Positions 1 to 8,774 of a stretch of DNA of 26,880 bases are shown here, one piece after another. How positions within the stretch are numbered: the first letter of the stretch is position 1; each line of letters begins with the position of its first letter. The notes beneath the pieces are model-generated. The model made no database searches, had not been told where the DNA came from, and saw only the letters and a list, made by a program, of their open reading frames with translations. This stretch comes from Cruorifilaria tuberocauda (Eukaryota; Nematoda; Chromadorea; Rhabditida; Onchocercidae). The DNA lies in the NCBI GenBank assembly GCA_013365365.1, contig JABVXU010000672.1, forward strand, positions 1 to 26,880, in the 5' to 3' direction. A program made the position numbers and the translations under genes.

Positions 1-160
1 GATTATATAGGAACGCGCTGCCGAAACAAAATAATACGGAAACGACATGCAAAGAAAGAATACCGAAATGCAGCCACTAATTCATCCTCTGGAGAGGAGA
101 GAAAAATAGACAAAGAAAGAAAGATGAAAGAGTTGAGGGAATGAATTTTTATGCCAACAC
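1..160 (-). repeat. Relic of the beta-tubulin upstream region
   Basis: Read on the minus strand, this stretch resembles the region upstream of the intact tubulin gene. Both share a pyrimidine-rich run ending in CTCTCCAG or TTCTCCAG followed by a GAGGATGAA or GAAGACGAA-type word (about 70-100 here, about 6165-6235 there), flanked by CAACTCTTTCATCTTT. Positions 15-70 also carry minisatellite-like words such as AATACGGAAACG. No tubulin exon follows inside the window. It may be the promoter of a further minus-strand copy lying to the left, or a detached fragment. The homology was judged by eye. Confidence 0.5.
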
Positions 161-164
161 GAAA

Positions 165-470
165 ATCTAATTGAGTTTGTAATTCAGAAGTCATGGTTGA
201 ATGATAAGGGATGAATATTTGATAGATTCTTTGTCGCTTTCTCAGTTACGGTAGGATAATCGCTAAATTATCTGACGACTTCTTCTAGAAAGAAAAAGTT
301 TTTAGAGCAGGATAACAGTGGAAGGAGGGGGAGAGTGAGGGATCTATTTTTGAATTTTTGGCCCCCAATGCTCTGGCTTACTATCTTCTTAGGTTTAATT
401 ATTAGATAATTGTTTGACATGTACCGATTTACATGACATTAAATTTATTTTATGAAATCATTTGAATTGT
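165..470 (+). pseudogene. Detached 3' end and 3' flank of a beta-tubulin copy
   Basis: Positions 167-228 match the reverse complement of the intact tubulin's stop region (about 3358-3420), including the TCTAATTGAGTTT stop context and the word TGATAAGGGATGAAT. Homology then breaks and resumes at about 415-465, where TGTACCGA and AAATTTATTTTATGAAATCA match the intact gene's 3' flank around its polyadenylation signal. About 185 bases (228-414) are therefore extra in this copy. No upstream tubulin exon is attached; the neighbouring 1-160 segment is promoter-like and oppositely oriented. This looks like a rearrangement relic. Confidence 0.55.
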
Positions 471-799
471 TTAGTATGAAAATCCGAAGAATTCGTTAAA
501 ATTTTTCCTAAGATTATTATCCTCAAACAGTTAAACTAATTTCCATAACTTCTGACAAGTTTTCGGTACAGGGCAAATCTGCGTGAACATTCTTATAAAT
601 CATATCTAAATATGTTGTGAACATTATTATAAATCATCTCTTTACAAATTTTCCCATTTCCTTTTACAACATATTAATAGTTATCAACTGTAAACATCCT
701 CATCCTATTAAATCTCCGCCTACTGGTATTCAGAATTGGAATGGATTGTTGGAATCTCTCCAAAATTTGTGGCCCATAGTCCTTTTTAGGGTTCTTTTT

Positions 800-1330
800 T
801 GGGTGTTACTGGATTTCCGTATTATTCTTTATGCGCTACGACGTTCCAGTTTTATCTCTTATTAGGTATAATGTTTCCGTATTATTTTTTGTTAGGTGCA
901 ATGTTTTGATATTTTTCATTATTAGAAACAGTTTTTCCGTATCATTTTGTTTTGGCGTAACGTTTCCGTTTCATTTTATCAAGTATAACATTCCGATTTC
1001 ATTATTTATTAGATATTACGTTTCGGTATTAGTTGTGGAAGCAGTAATTTATGCGAAATTTGCACGACTTATTTGAGTATAAAAACAAAAAAAAGATCGA
1101 ACCATTCATTCTTCTTTATTGCAACTTTCACTTACGGCTTGTTAGTTATTGTTTCCGATTTTATTATTTATTAGTTTTAACCTTTCCGTATTTTTCTTTA
1201 TTCGCTATAACGCTTTCGTATCATTTTATTTTGGTGTAACGTTTCCGTATCATTTTATTAGGTATAACGTCCCGGTTTTATTATTTATTAAATATTATAT
1301 TTCGGTATTAGTTGTGGAAGCAGTACTTTA
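800..1330 (+). repeat. AT-rich minisatellite upstream of the tubulin fragment
   Basis: Degenerate tandem units of roughly 27-35 bases share the core TTATTAGGTATAACGTTTCCGTATTA. Copies are visible near 862, 891, 922, 952, 980, 1010, 1200, 1230, 1260 and 1290. The block lies directly upstream of the first tubulin exon and has a shorter counterpart at 5905-6075. Long hydrophobic frames through it are a by-product of the T-rich repeat and are not treated as genes. Confidence 0.7.
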
Positions 1331-1390
1331 TCAAAAATTCGTTCACATTTTGTATTACTCATGTATATATAAAAACAAAAGATACCTGTT
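950..1390 (+). repeat. Internal duplication of about 150 bases within the left arm
   Basis: The segment at about 955-1110 is repeated at about 1235-1390. Both copies run from a GTAACGTTTCCGT word through TTATTTATTA(G/A)ATATTA and TTTCGGTATTAGTTGTGGAA to TATAAAAACAAAA. The offset is about 280 bases. The right arm contains only one copy of the GTGGAAGCAGTACTT word, so the duplication arose in the left arm or was lost from the right. Confidence 0.7.
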
Positions 1391-1433
1391 TTTGACAGTT
1401 TTTTCGAAGATCTTTCAAAGGACCTGGGACAAA

Positions 1434-1770
1434 ATGAAAGAGATTATCCAAATACGACCAGGGCAATGTGCAAATGTCAATGACAGGAAGGTTTGATTAT
1501 TGATTCCTTATTTTCCATATAAATAGCTGTTTGGTTAAGAAGTTTAATCAGAAATAGATTTATTATTGTTTATAGTTCTGGGAGACCATTGCCGAAGAAC
1601 ACTTATTAAGACTAGAACGCCGCTTAGACATTTACGTTGATGCTCCGCAATTTCAAGTGGAATCGATGAAAACTTATTTTAAAGAAATTGAAGGATTACT
1701 CGAAATCGAAATACGGCTTAAACGCAATGCCGATACAAGTGGCCCTTGCTGTAGTCACAGCACAGAATAA
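1434..1770 (+). pseudogene. Beta-tubulin 5' gene fragment (exons 1-2)
   Basis: A truncated second copy of the divergent tubulin gene. Exon 1 (1434-1490) encodes a 19-residue start, MKEIIQIRPGQCANVNDRK, matching the MREI...GQCGN tubulin N-terminus. A GT-AG intron of 85 bases is nearly identical to the intact gene's first intron. Exon 2 (from 1576) begins FWETIAEEH exactly like the intact gene, then drifts but keeps TYFKEI, and loses similarity near 1695. The frame continues into unrelated sequence and stops at 1768-1770, for 83 residues in all. No later tubulin exons were found downstream. It keeps Gln11 but has Ala in place of the Gly in the GQCGN motif. A short chimeric product is possible, but a dead fragment is the simpler reading. 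Confidence 0.7.
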
Positions 1771-3325
1771 ATTCACCATGCATGCTTTGATAATGCTTTT
1801 GATGTAAGTAAACTGCACCCATTTTGTTAACAAATATTTCCGTGTTGACACGTTGTCAAACTTGAGATCGTTAAAGAAGTGCACGTAATTCAGTGTTAAT
1901 CTATCAACTGAGTTATCAAAGCTACTGATTGCTGCTCTTTCTTGTGTCTCTAATTGCTTTAGGTATTTAATCCAAAGATATTTAATGGCTTTACTGCCCT
2001 AAATTTACTGGGTAGAAAAGTAGTATAGTCAAAGTGACGTTCTCGATTAGTCGATGTATTATTAGCAGTGTCAACGAATCCACTTAAAAAGAGCAATTGC
2101 GAATGAAGTTTAGTCGGGTGCTATAGTAGATAAAATCTGCTATATGTTTTTCATTTGTTTTCCCTTCACAGAACTATACTGAGCATTGTGTCAATGCATT
2201 AAATGCTACAAATACTTACTTATTTGTTGATAAAAATTGAAGGTTTTATGATTTTAAATGCTGTATTTCATCGATGTTTACTATTATTAATTACTTGAAA
2301 TTCAAACGGTGCTGAAATAAGATTCTAAACTTATCGAATTAATTTCCCGTAATCTCTGTGGAATGTCACCATCCTGTGTATTAAGGATACAAACATACTA
2401 TATTTCAGATCTCTACACTTTCTTAACTGTAATATCATCATCAGTTCGTGCATCCAATAGCCTGACGGAAAAGTTTTCATCAAAATGAAACAATTTTTTT
2501 CGGCGATTATTCACCAATTTGCAATTTACGTGTACCAGTTGTAACGATCGTGTCATTGCTATAAGTTCATCCTGCATTTATATGTGATATGCATGATATT
2601 TGGATTTGGGAAGTATCATCCATTAATAGTACATACTAACGGGAAGGTAAACACAAAGTAAAAAATTTCTTTTTCCCAAGAATTCCTTTCCTTCTTGAAA
2701 TTTCGCAAAGAAACCTTTTTAAAAACGTGGTAGAATCGATATGAATTATACTATTATTTAACAAGTAATACTTTCATTTCAATCGCTATAAATACCTCTA
2801 TTCTCTGCTTAACGGATAACATACTAACTATATCATGAAAACTTCAAGCAATTTGTACTCCTTAAACTAATTCACAAGAAAATCCTCTGCTTCTCTAAAA
2901 TAGTAATCGACGGTACCAATGAAACTCAAAACATTCTACAGAGTTCTCATTTCAGTTATTTCAATTAATTCATATATCTAATGATTTTTAATCGTTGTGT
3001 ACCACTCATTTCAAATCCTATAACTTAACATACTTCTCAATAGAAAGATCATAATCAATCGTCAATCTCGTAACATTATTTCCTCTGAATCATTTTTGTC
3101 AAGCTCTGTGTTTAATTCTCAATTACTATCTGACTGACCTCTACGAACTCAACCAAGCGATTCCTCAATTGAATCATCAACGAAGGGGGAATCTTCATCA
3201 ACTTCATGACACAGGAATTCCCCTCATAAACGGTTCTATTTTGATGTCGAGTTCTATTATTTCACGTAGGAAATTTCATATGAAATTGAAAATATGCAAT
3301 GCCACATTTGATTTCATAAAATAAA
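1771..3325. other. Gene-free AT-rich stretch between the tubulin copies
   Basis: I see no coding exon with a recognisable protein, no tRNA or rRNA and no further tubulin exons. A GTAAGT donor-like site at about 1804 follows a short open frame beginning at about 1710 in a different phase from the tubulin fragment. This could be a leftover of another sequence fused to the fragment, but nothing identifies it. Confidence 0.5.
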
Positions 3326-3331
3326 TTTATT
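3326..3331 (-). terminator. Polyadenylation signal of the beta-tubulin gene
   Basis: AATAAA on the minus strand, about 85 bases beyond the tubulin stop codon. The surrounding sequence is the part conserved in the relic at 415-465, although that copy reads ATTAAA at this point. Confidence 0.55.
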
Positions 3332-3415
3332 GTCACATCATTCGGTACATTTCGGTCAAAGAATCTATCAAGCATTCATCCCTTATCATTTAACCGTGAT
3401 TTCTGAATTATAAAC

Positions 3416-5768
3416 TCAATTAGAATTATCTATTATCTCATCATGGTCTATATATTCCGAAATTAAATCTTTCATATAATTTGCTGCATCCGCAAATTCC
3501 GCTTCTTCCATTCCCTCACGTATATACCAATGGAAAAAGGCCTTCTGTCGGAACATCGCTACAAAAATAACTTTAAAATAACATAATTCTGTAATCCTTC
3601 TCAAAAACCTTTATCAACTTTGCCACCTGTTATGTCTGTTCAATTCGAAAAAAGTACCTTCGAATTGTCCCTCGATTCTGGTAAACATTTCTCTGACAGC
3701 AGTTGTATTGCCAAAAAGAGTACCACTAACTACAGTTCCAGGAACAGGTATGTCACAGACATTTAAATTAATGTTATTCGCTATCAGTGTATCGTGAATG
3801 TTCACAGTCTGATTTCTGACATCCTGGAAAACAAGATCTAGTGATGTTTGAGTGATGGATTTAAACGAAAATATGAGTTTATATAAATTTACAAACATCC
3901 TCTGATATTTGTCCACGAAATATTGCCATGCCGCCAAAACAGTGACCATGTTGTGGATCACAAGCGGTAATCATATTATGCGGGTGAAATAGCTATAACA
4001 GAATTGCAATTAAAAACTTAAATCATAACGTGGAATGGATTCAAATTTTATTATCATATCCAAACACTAGCAGAGTTCGTTGATTCGTATTAAAATAGCT
4101 CTTTTCCACTTTGTAGGAGAGTGGGTGAATCTCAAATAACTGCTCTTTTCATAGCCAAAATGATGATATTGAAGTATTGTAAATGGGAAAAATAACTTTT
4201 ATTGCAATTTAAATCCATTGCTAGTAAAAGCAACCTGTTCAATGAGACCATTGGTTTCATCGTTGCATAAAAAGATATAGCGGGTATCCGGCGAAACGAA
4301 GCTAGACGATAGAAAATGAAGTTTCGGGAATGGAATCATGCTGTCAACCAGCGCATGCAAGTCAGAATTCATTGGTGAAGAAAAGCGCAAGCAAGCGGTT
4401 ATTCCGGACATTGTCATCGATGCTTAAAACATGATCATTAACAACTATTTGCTATGTTTTTTGTTACAATTCTTTCTTTTTATCTATCCCAATAGTACAA
4501 TTATTTCAAATGAGACATATTTGTTAGATGTATTGTCAGAAAAAAAGTTCGAAACTAACCTAGATCATTAAGATCAGCATAGTATGGTCTGCCAGTCAGT
4601 AAAGAACGGTGAACTATATCATATAGTGCCTCATTATCCATACAATATGTCACATTTGCATTTTCGGCGAGATGTGGTATGGACAAAATCGTATTATACG
4701 GTTCAGTCGTAATACTCATCATCTGTGATTCAAATTTAGCAACAGATCATCGATGAAATAAAAAATTTGATGAAGTAAACTTAGTAGCATGCTCAAACTT
4801 TATCAATAAATTCAATTTAACTTTTTCATTCATCTTTAAGCGATAGGTAATCAAAAAATGCAAATGACTGAGTAGCATACTTTATCAGATGGAAAAGTGG
4901 AAAATGTCGATACGAGACATTTTGGATATTCCTCGCGTATTTTTCCAATTATAAGTGCTCCAAGTCCCGAACCTGTGCCGCCTCCAAGAGAATGATTTAG
5001 ATCAATACCCTATAAAAGCATTCTTATAAAAAATAATAAATAAACATTTTCAATCTTTCATATGTAATAAATATCTTTACTAAAGTAATAATGCCATTGC
5101 AAACCTGCAAGCTGTCACACATTTCTGCTTCTGCTCTTAGAACATCCAGCACCTGATCAATATATTCTCTTCCTTCACTGTAAAATCCTTTAGCCCAGTT
5201 ATTGTCAGCATTACGTGTACCAACCACAAAATTATAAGGTCGAAATAGCGCTTGATGGGATGAATAAAATGTTGTAGACAACGATTCTGGATCTAATTCC
5301 ACAATCACGGAACGCGGGAAACGTCTATACCCTGAAATTAAATTCTAATTCTAAAAACTAAAATTTAGGTTATATGCGCCAGAGTAATAATAGAATGTAT
5401 ATTCTCTTGCTTTTTTTGTATGCAATAGATGAGATAAAATGAATTGATGAGATGATGATTTAAACAAATTACCTATATCGTGACTACTACCTTCGGTCTT
5501 TTTAAAGAAAATACAAACCGTTTATTTCTTTAAAATAAGTTTCCGCGCGTTCCAGCTGCAATGCCGTAGCGCCAAGGTCCAGACCAGTTGGTCCTACCGC
5601 GTGTTCTTCGGCAATGGTCTCCCAGAACTATAAACAATAATAAATCTATTTTTGATTAATCTCTTAACCAAACAGCTATTGACATGGAAAACAAGGAACT
5701 AATAATCGAACCTTCGTGCCCACACTATTTCCGCATCGCCCTACTTGCATGTGGATAACCTCCTTCAT
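3416..5768 (-). CDS. Divergent beta-tubulin, intact, 9 exons
   Basis: GTP-binding tubulin expected to assemble with alpha-tubulin into microtubules. Exons: 5768-5712, 5627-5519, 5331-5105, 5009-4881, 4722-4560, 4422-4235, 3992-3893, 3837-3658, 3558-3416. All junctions are GT-AG and in phase, giving 431 residues, slightly shorter than usual (about 445). The signature GGGTGSG is intact at 140-146, as are NNWAKG, EPYN, DNEALYD, CDIP and the helix KAFFHWY near the C-terminus. Divergent points: MKEV instead of the MREI autoregulation start; Arg11 where GTP-contacting Gln is normal; Val198 and Tyr200 at the benzimidazole-sensitivity positions (Phe167 kept); and no Glu-rich tail, the end being [13 protein letters not shown]. 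One intron (3838-3892) is only 55 bases. It is beta rather than alpha or gamma because of the DNEALYD and CDIP blocks and the ~430-residue alignment. A specialised isotype is likely; a freshly decaying gene is less likely because no frame is broken. Confidence 0.9.
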
Positions 5769-5782
5769 TTTGTCCCAAACCC

Positions 5783-5785
5783 TCT
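5783..5785 (-). promoter_or_regulatory. Probable splice acceptor just upstream of the tubulin start
   Basis: Minus-strand TATTCTAG ends 15 bases before the ATG at 5768-5766. This suits either a spliced leader or a non-coding first exon. The plus-strand fragment keeps a comparable TTTCAAAG the same distance from its ATG. Confidence 0.4.
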
Positions 5786-5904
5786 AGAATATCTTCGGAA
5801 AAATTGTCAAAAACGGTTAGCAACCGCACAGTTAGCAAGTTAATAGACAATAATAAATGGTTAAAATTTCTTTTCTTTTTATACCCATATGAGCTGTACA
5901 AGTA

Positions 5905-6075
5905 CTGCTTCCACAAATAATACCATATCTAATAAAGAAAAATGCTGAAACGTTATACTTGATAAAAAACCATATACCTAACAAAGAATAATGCGGAAAC
6001 GTTATACCTAATAAAGCATAAAACTGGAATGTCGTATAGAATAAAGAATACGGAAATCGAATAATACCAAATGAA
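5905..6075 (-). repeat. AT-rich minisatellite upstream of the intact tubulin gene
   Basis: On the minus strand there are about five degenerate units with the core TTAGGTATAACGTTTCCG (for example near 6010, 5990 and 5950). It is the shorter counterpart of the 800-1330 block and sits about 140 bases upstream of the tubulin ATG. Confidence 0.6.
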
Positions 6076-6304
6076 AGAATCCTAAAAAGGACTGAAGGTA
6101 GCAAATTTTGGAGAGACGTCCAATAATCCATTCCAATTCTGAAATTGTGTAAATGCACGTTCGTAGCAACCGGTTCGTCTTCTGGAGAAGAGAGAAAGAG
6201 GAGAGTAGGAAAGAAGAAAAGATGAAAGAGTTGAGAATTTCTAAAATAAAAATTGAACGTTATGTTATACCACAAGTGCACGTTAGTTGAGGTCATCTGC
6301 TAGA

Positions 6305-6592
6305 TTAGCAAGAAGGGAGGAAGAAAAGAGAAAAACCATTTCCGAGAGAACAATCGAATGATAGATTTCTATTGTTGAATTGGATGATAAGTCTGTAGTC
6401 ATATCCGCGGTCCGTGGGAATGAGTGGTAATGATTCTGAGTGTGGAACTGTTAAGGTTTTATTTCTTGGTGTACTTTCTTTCGCCCATCTTAAATGAATA
6501 CTTTGTCTTAGATATTTTAATTCGTATTCGACACACGTAATCTCCTGGTTGAAATTCTCGTTGGCTTTTTCATTCGTATATATAACTACCAC
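6305..6592 (-). CDS. Unidentified 95-codon open frame, doubtful
   Basis: An uninterrupted minus-strand frame of mixed, protein-like composition with no long homopolymer bias. It has no ATG at its start (first usable codon GTG) and no methionine inside. I recognise no domain. It lies immediately upstream of the tubulin promoter region on the same strand. It could be an internal exon of an unrecognised gene, but I could not assign convincing splice partners. A chance frame is equally possible. Confidence 0.12.
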   Translation of the reverse strand: MVVIYTNEKANENFNQEITCVEYELKYLRQSIHLRWAKESTPRNKTLTVPHSESLPLIPTDRGYDYRLIIQFNNRNLSFDCSLGNGFSLFFLPSC

Positions 6593-8289
6593 AACAATTT
6601 AAGGTCGAGTAAACAATTACAGCTCAAAATCTCGGCTTCTGTAAGTTTTCATACAATCTTTCTTTCTTCCACTTGGTGGCATTTTACGCAACACATATTT
6701 GAACATTTGCTTCTATCATTCTTTATGTTAAATTACTACTGTATCAAAATTCTTACTGTTAGTTAACTATTGAAATTATAGACGTACTTATATTTCACTC
6801 ACGTGCGTGACCAATTAATTAGTGGAATCCTCGATTCTTACTTTCCCTGCCAAAACAAGAGATAGATTCTTCTCCGCCTCCACTTACTCTCGTCTGAAAA
6901 TCGATTCTGTTGTTGAAAGGGCGGAACGAAATTGCCATACTTGCAGCATACGGTCCCTTAACAATCGCTACCGTATCATTCTTTGATTAAGCATTTTTAC
7001 TCTGAGAGAAATGCTAATATTGTGGAAATTGTAACTTATGTTTCAATTATGTTGTGCTTCACTCAGATCACTATTTGGTTTTATCGCGATACCAGTTAAA
7101 ATGGCTTCTAGCCTGGAAGTTGGATCAGATATAAATCTGATATTCATACTTCTAAAAAGTAGTTAGGGTGGAATAAGATCATCAGAATGATAGTAAACGT
7201 CATGGTAACTTGTAGCTGCAGCAGAAATGCGTTGCCTGGTATTTCAAGGCCAGAATTGCAAAGAGAGGTAAATTGGAAGAGCAAGATTAAGCCTCAATCT
7301 CAGTGTTAGTCATGACATTTCCATTTATTGTAGATAACCGGAGGAAGAAGGAAAAACGACAATTATGTTATTCGTATTATTATTTTATTGTATTTTAAAA
7401 ATTAGAAATTATTTGGTAAGAATGATGCCAACAACAATGAGTCTGAGGGTAGTGTACTGAAGGAATAAATTTGATTGATGGAGATAACTCCAAAAATAGA
7501 ATGGAGTTGTCTGTAAAGAAATGGAAACAAGCGATAGCGTATAGCGGAAACGATTAATATTGTTCTTTTCATGTTTTTGAATTAGGATCCGAATAGTTCA
7601 AGAAAATAGAATAAGTGTAGATAATCCTGTAGCAGGGATATCAAAATATAGAAATTACTATTTTGTAATTATCTTTTATTTTTTCCATAAATGTGAATAT
7701 CAGTGAAAAACCTGCCTTCATTCCGGAACACTGATCATCACGAGAATGTATGAACAGCATCTGAAGTGCTTTGTCTCACCATTAACTTTATTCCTGTCAT
7801 CCGAAGTTATTGCTCTATAATTTCCCTTTGAATGTTAAAATATAACAAAGTTTAGAATTGAGTAACTTCTTTGGACATCCTGAACACAAAACAAAAGACT
7901 TTTTTAGGTCTTGCATTTCACAATTAATTTAATGAGGTTTTGATATCAGTTTAGTTGATAGGTATCGGATATTATATAGAACACTGGATTGATCGTATGC
8001 CATCTCATAGAAAATTTGAATGGACAGTTTACATTGGTAATCATTTAGAAATTTTTATCCTTATGCCCGACAAAATAGAAGAGAAAGATTTACATCATCG
8101 ATGAAGAAATCTGCAAAATATCCAATCATAAGACAAAACAAACTTAACGGCAAGTAATCATATTTTCTGCTGTGGTGGAAAGATAACAGTAAAATTTGTC
8201 TTTGATGTTAAATATGAGATAGCATAGCAATTCAAGAGACAAGAGACTGCTGGATATTCTGAAATAACGTGTTATCGACGGCTGATAAA

Positions 8290-8332
8290 GCAGTACGATG
8301 TGGGAGTGTGCGTGATAATCCCTCTGTACTGC
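8290..8332 (+). other. Potential stem-loop upstream of PIGN
   Basis: GCAGTAC (8290-8296) pairs with GTACTGC (8326-8332), and inside it GGGA (8302-8305) can pair with TCCC (8319-8322). The stem is short and may be fortuitous. Confidence 0.25.
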
Positions 8333-8765
8333 AGTGAGGAGATGAATTGAAGCTGTGGGACGGTAGCGAATGAGCGAAGGTTTTGGTACGCGACGTTCCT
8401 AATACGAGTTATAGGAAAAGAGGAAAGTTAACGATGTCTGTGTGGTGAAATAAGTTAGCGATTTGATCGATTATTTGAGTAAGCGTTTCTTATTGGTATT
8501 TCATCATATTTTATGTTTATTGTAACTTATTATAATATCAAGTTTAAGATGTAAATAATTTAATCGATTGTTGTAAATTACAGAAGCATATTGATTCATT
8601 TCAGATATAAATGAAAATCGTAATCTAGCTGTATATATATATATATATGAATCGTGAAAAAGGATTTAGAATTTACATGATTTCTTTATAAACTTATTGT
8701 GTATTAAAAAAAAAAAGAAACATTATTGTAGATTTTTACATAAAAGTGAATTATTGTAAAGTTTC

Positions 8766-8767
8766 AG
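8766..8767 (+). promoter_or_regulatory. Splice acceptor 7 bases before the PIGN start codon
   Basis: A good nematode acceptor, GTTTCAG, ends at 8767, leaving only 7 bases before the ATG. Either a spliced leader or a non-coding first exon (donor candidate at 8479) would be joined here. Confidence 0.5.
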
Positions 8768-8774
8768 ATACCAT

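Larger units (their letters stand above)
740..1695 (+). repeat. Left arm of an inverted duplication (tubulin 5' region)
   Basis: This arm is the reverse-complement partner of about 5500-6160. Landmarks in common are CAGAATTGGAATGGATT (731), CCTTTTTAGG(G/A)TTCTTT (780), ACG(T/A)TCCAGTTTTAT (840), TTGTGGAAGCAGTACTT (1312), the first tubulin exon (1434), the whole first intron with TAGCTGTTTGGTTAAGA, and the start of exon 2 (1576). The arm is longer than its partner because the minisatellite and an internal duplication have expanded here. The boundary near 1695 is where exon 2 stops matching. Confidence 0.75.
5500..6160 (-). repeat. Right arm of the inverted duplication (tubulin 5' region)
   Basis: Reverse-complement partner of 740-1695. 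It carries the upstream region, exon 1, intron 1 and the start of exon 2 of the intact tubulin gene. Intron 1 is close to that of the left copy, with shared words TTTTCCAT, AATAGCTGTTTGGTTAAGA and ATAGATTTATTATTGTTTATAG. Confidence 0.75.
6593..8767. other. Intergenic stretch and probable 5' region of PIGN
   Basis: No recognisable coding exon. Positions 8270-8480 are less AT-rich than their surroundings and could hold a promoter and a non-coding first exon. A donor-like GTAAGC at 8479 could pair with the acceptor at 8766-8767. A TA run lies at 8633-8647 and an A-rich run at 8706-8718. Nothing else is identifiable. Confidence 0.4.

Noticed and set aside
617..1496. Several overlapping hydrophobic plus-strand frames
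   Set aside because: They run through the T-rich minisatellite and share its periodicity. They are repeat artefacts, except for the last bases, which hold the tubulin exon 1.
1696..1884. 62-codon minus-strand frame opposite the tubulin fragment
   Set aside because: No recognisable family, and it overlaps the end of the fragment antisense. Treated as chance.
3614..3961. Continuous 115-codon minus-strand frame as a single exon
   Set aside because: Its first part is out of frame with tubulin. The correct protein (ITACDPQHG...) lies in another frame and joins after a 55-base intron.
5832..6296. 154-codon minus-strand frame upstream of the tubulin gene
   Set aside because: It reads through the minisatellite and the pyrimidine-rich upstream region. 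The similar frame at 3-194 reflects DNA duplication of that region, not protein conservation.
8290..8332. tRNA or structured RNA gene upstream of PIGN
   Set aside because: The stem is short and no cloverleaf or conserved tRNA boxes are present.
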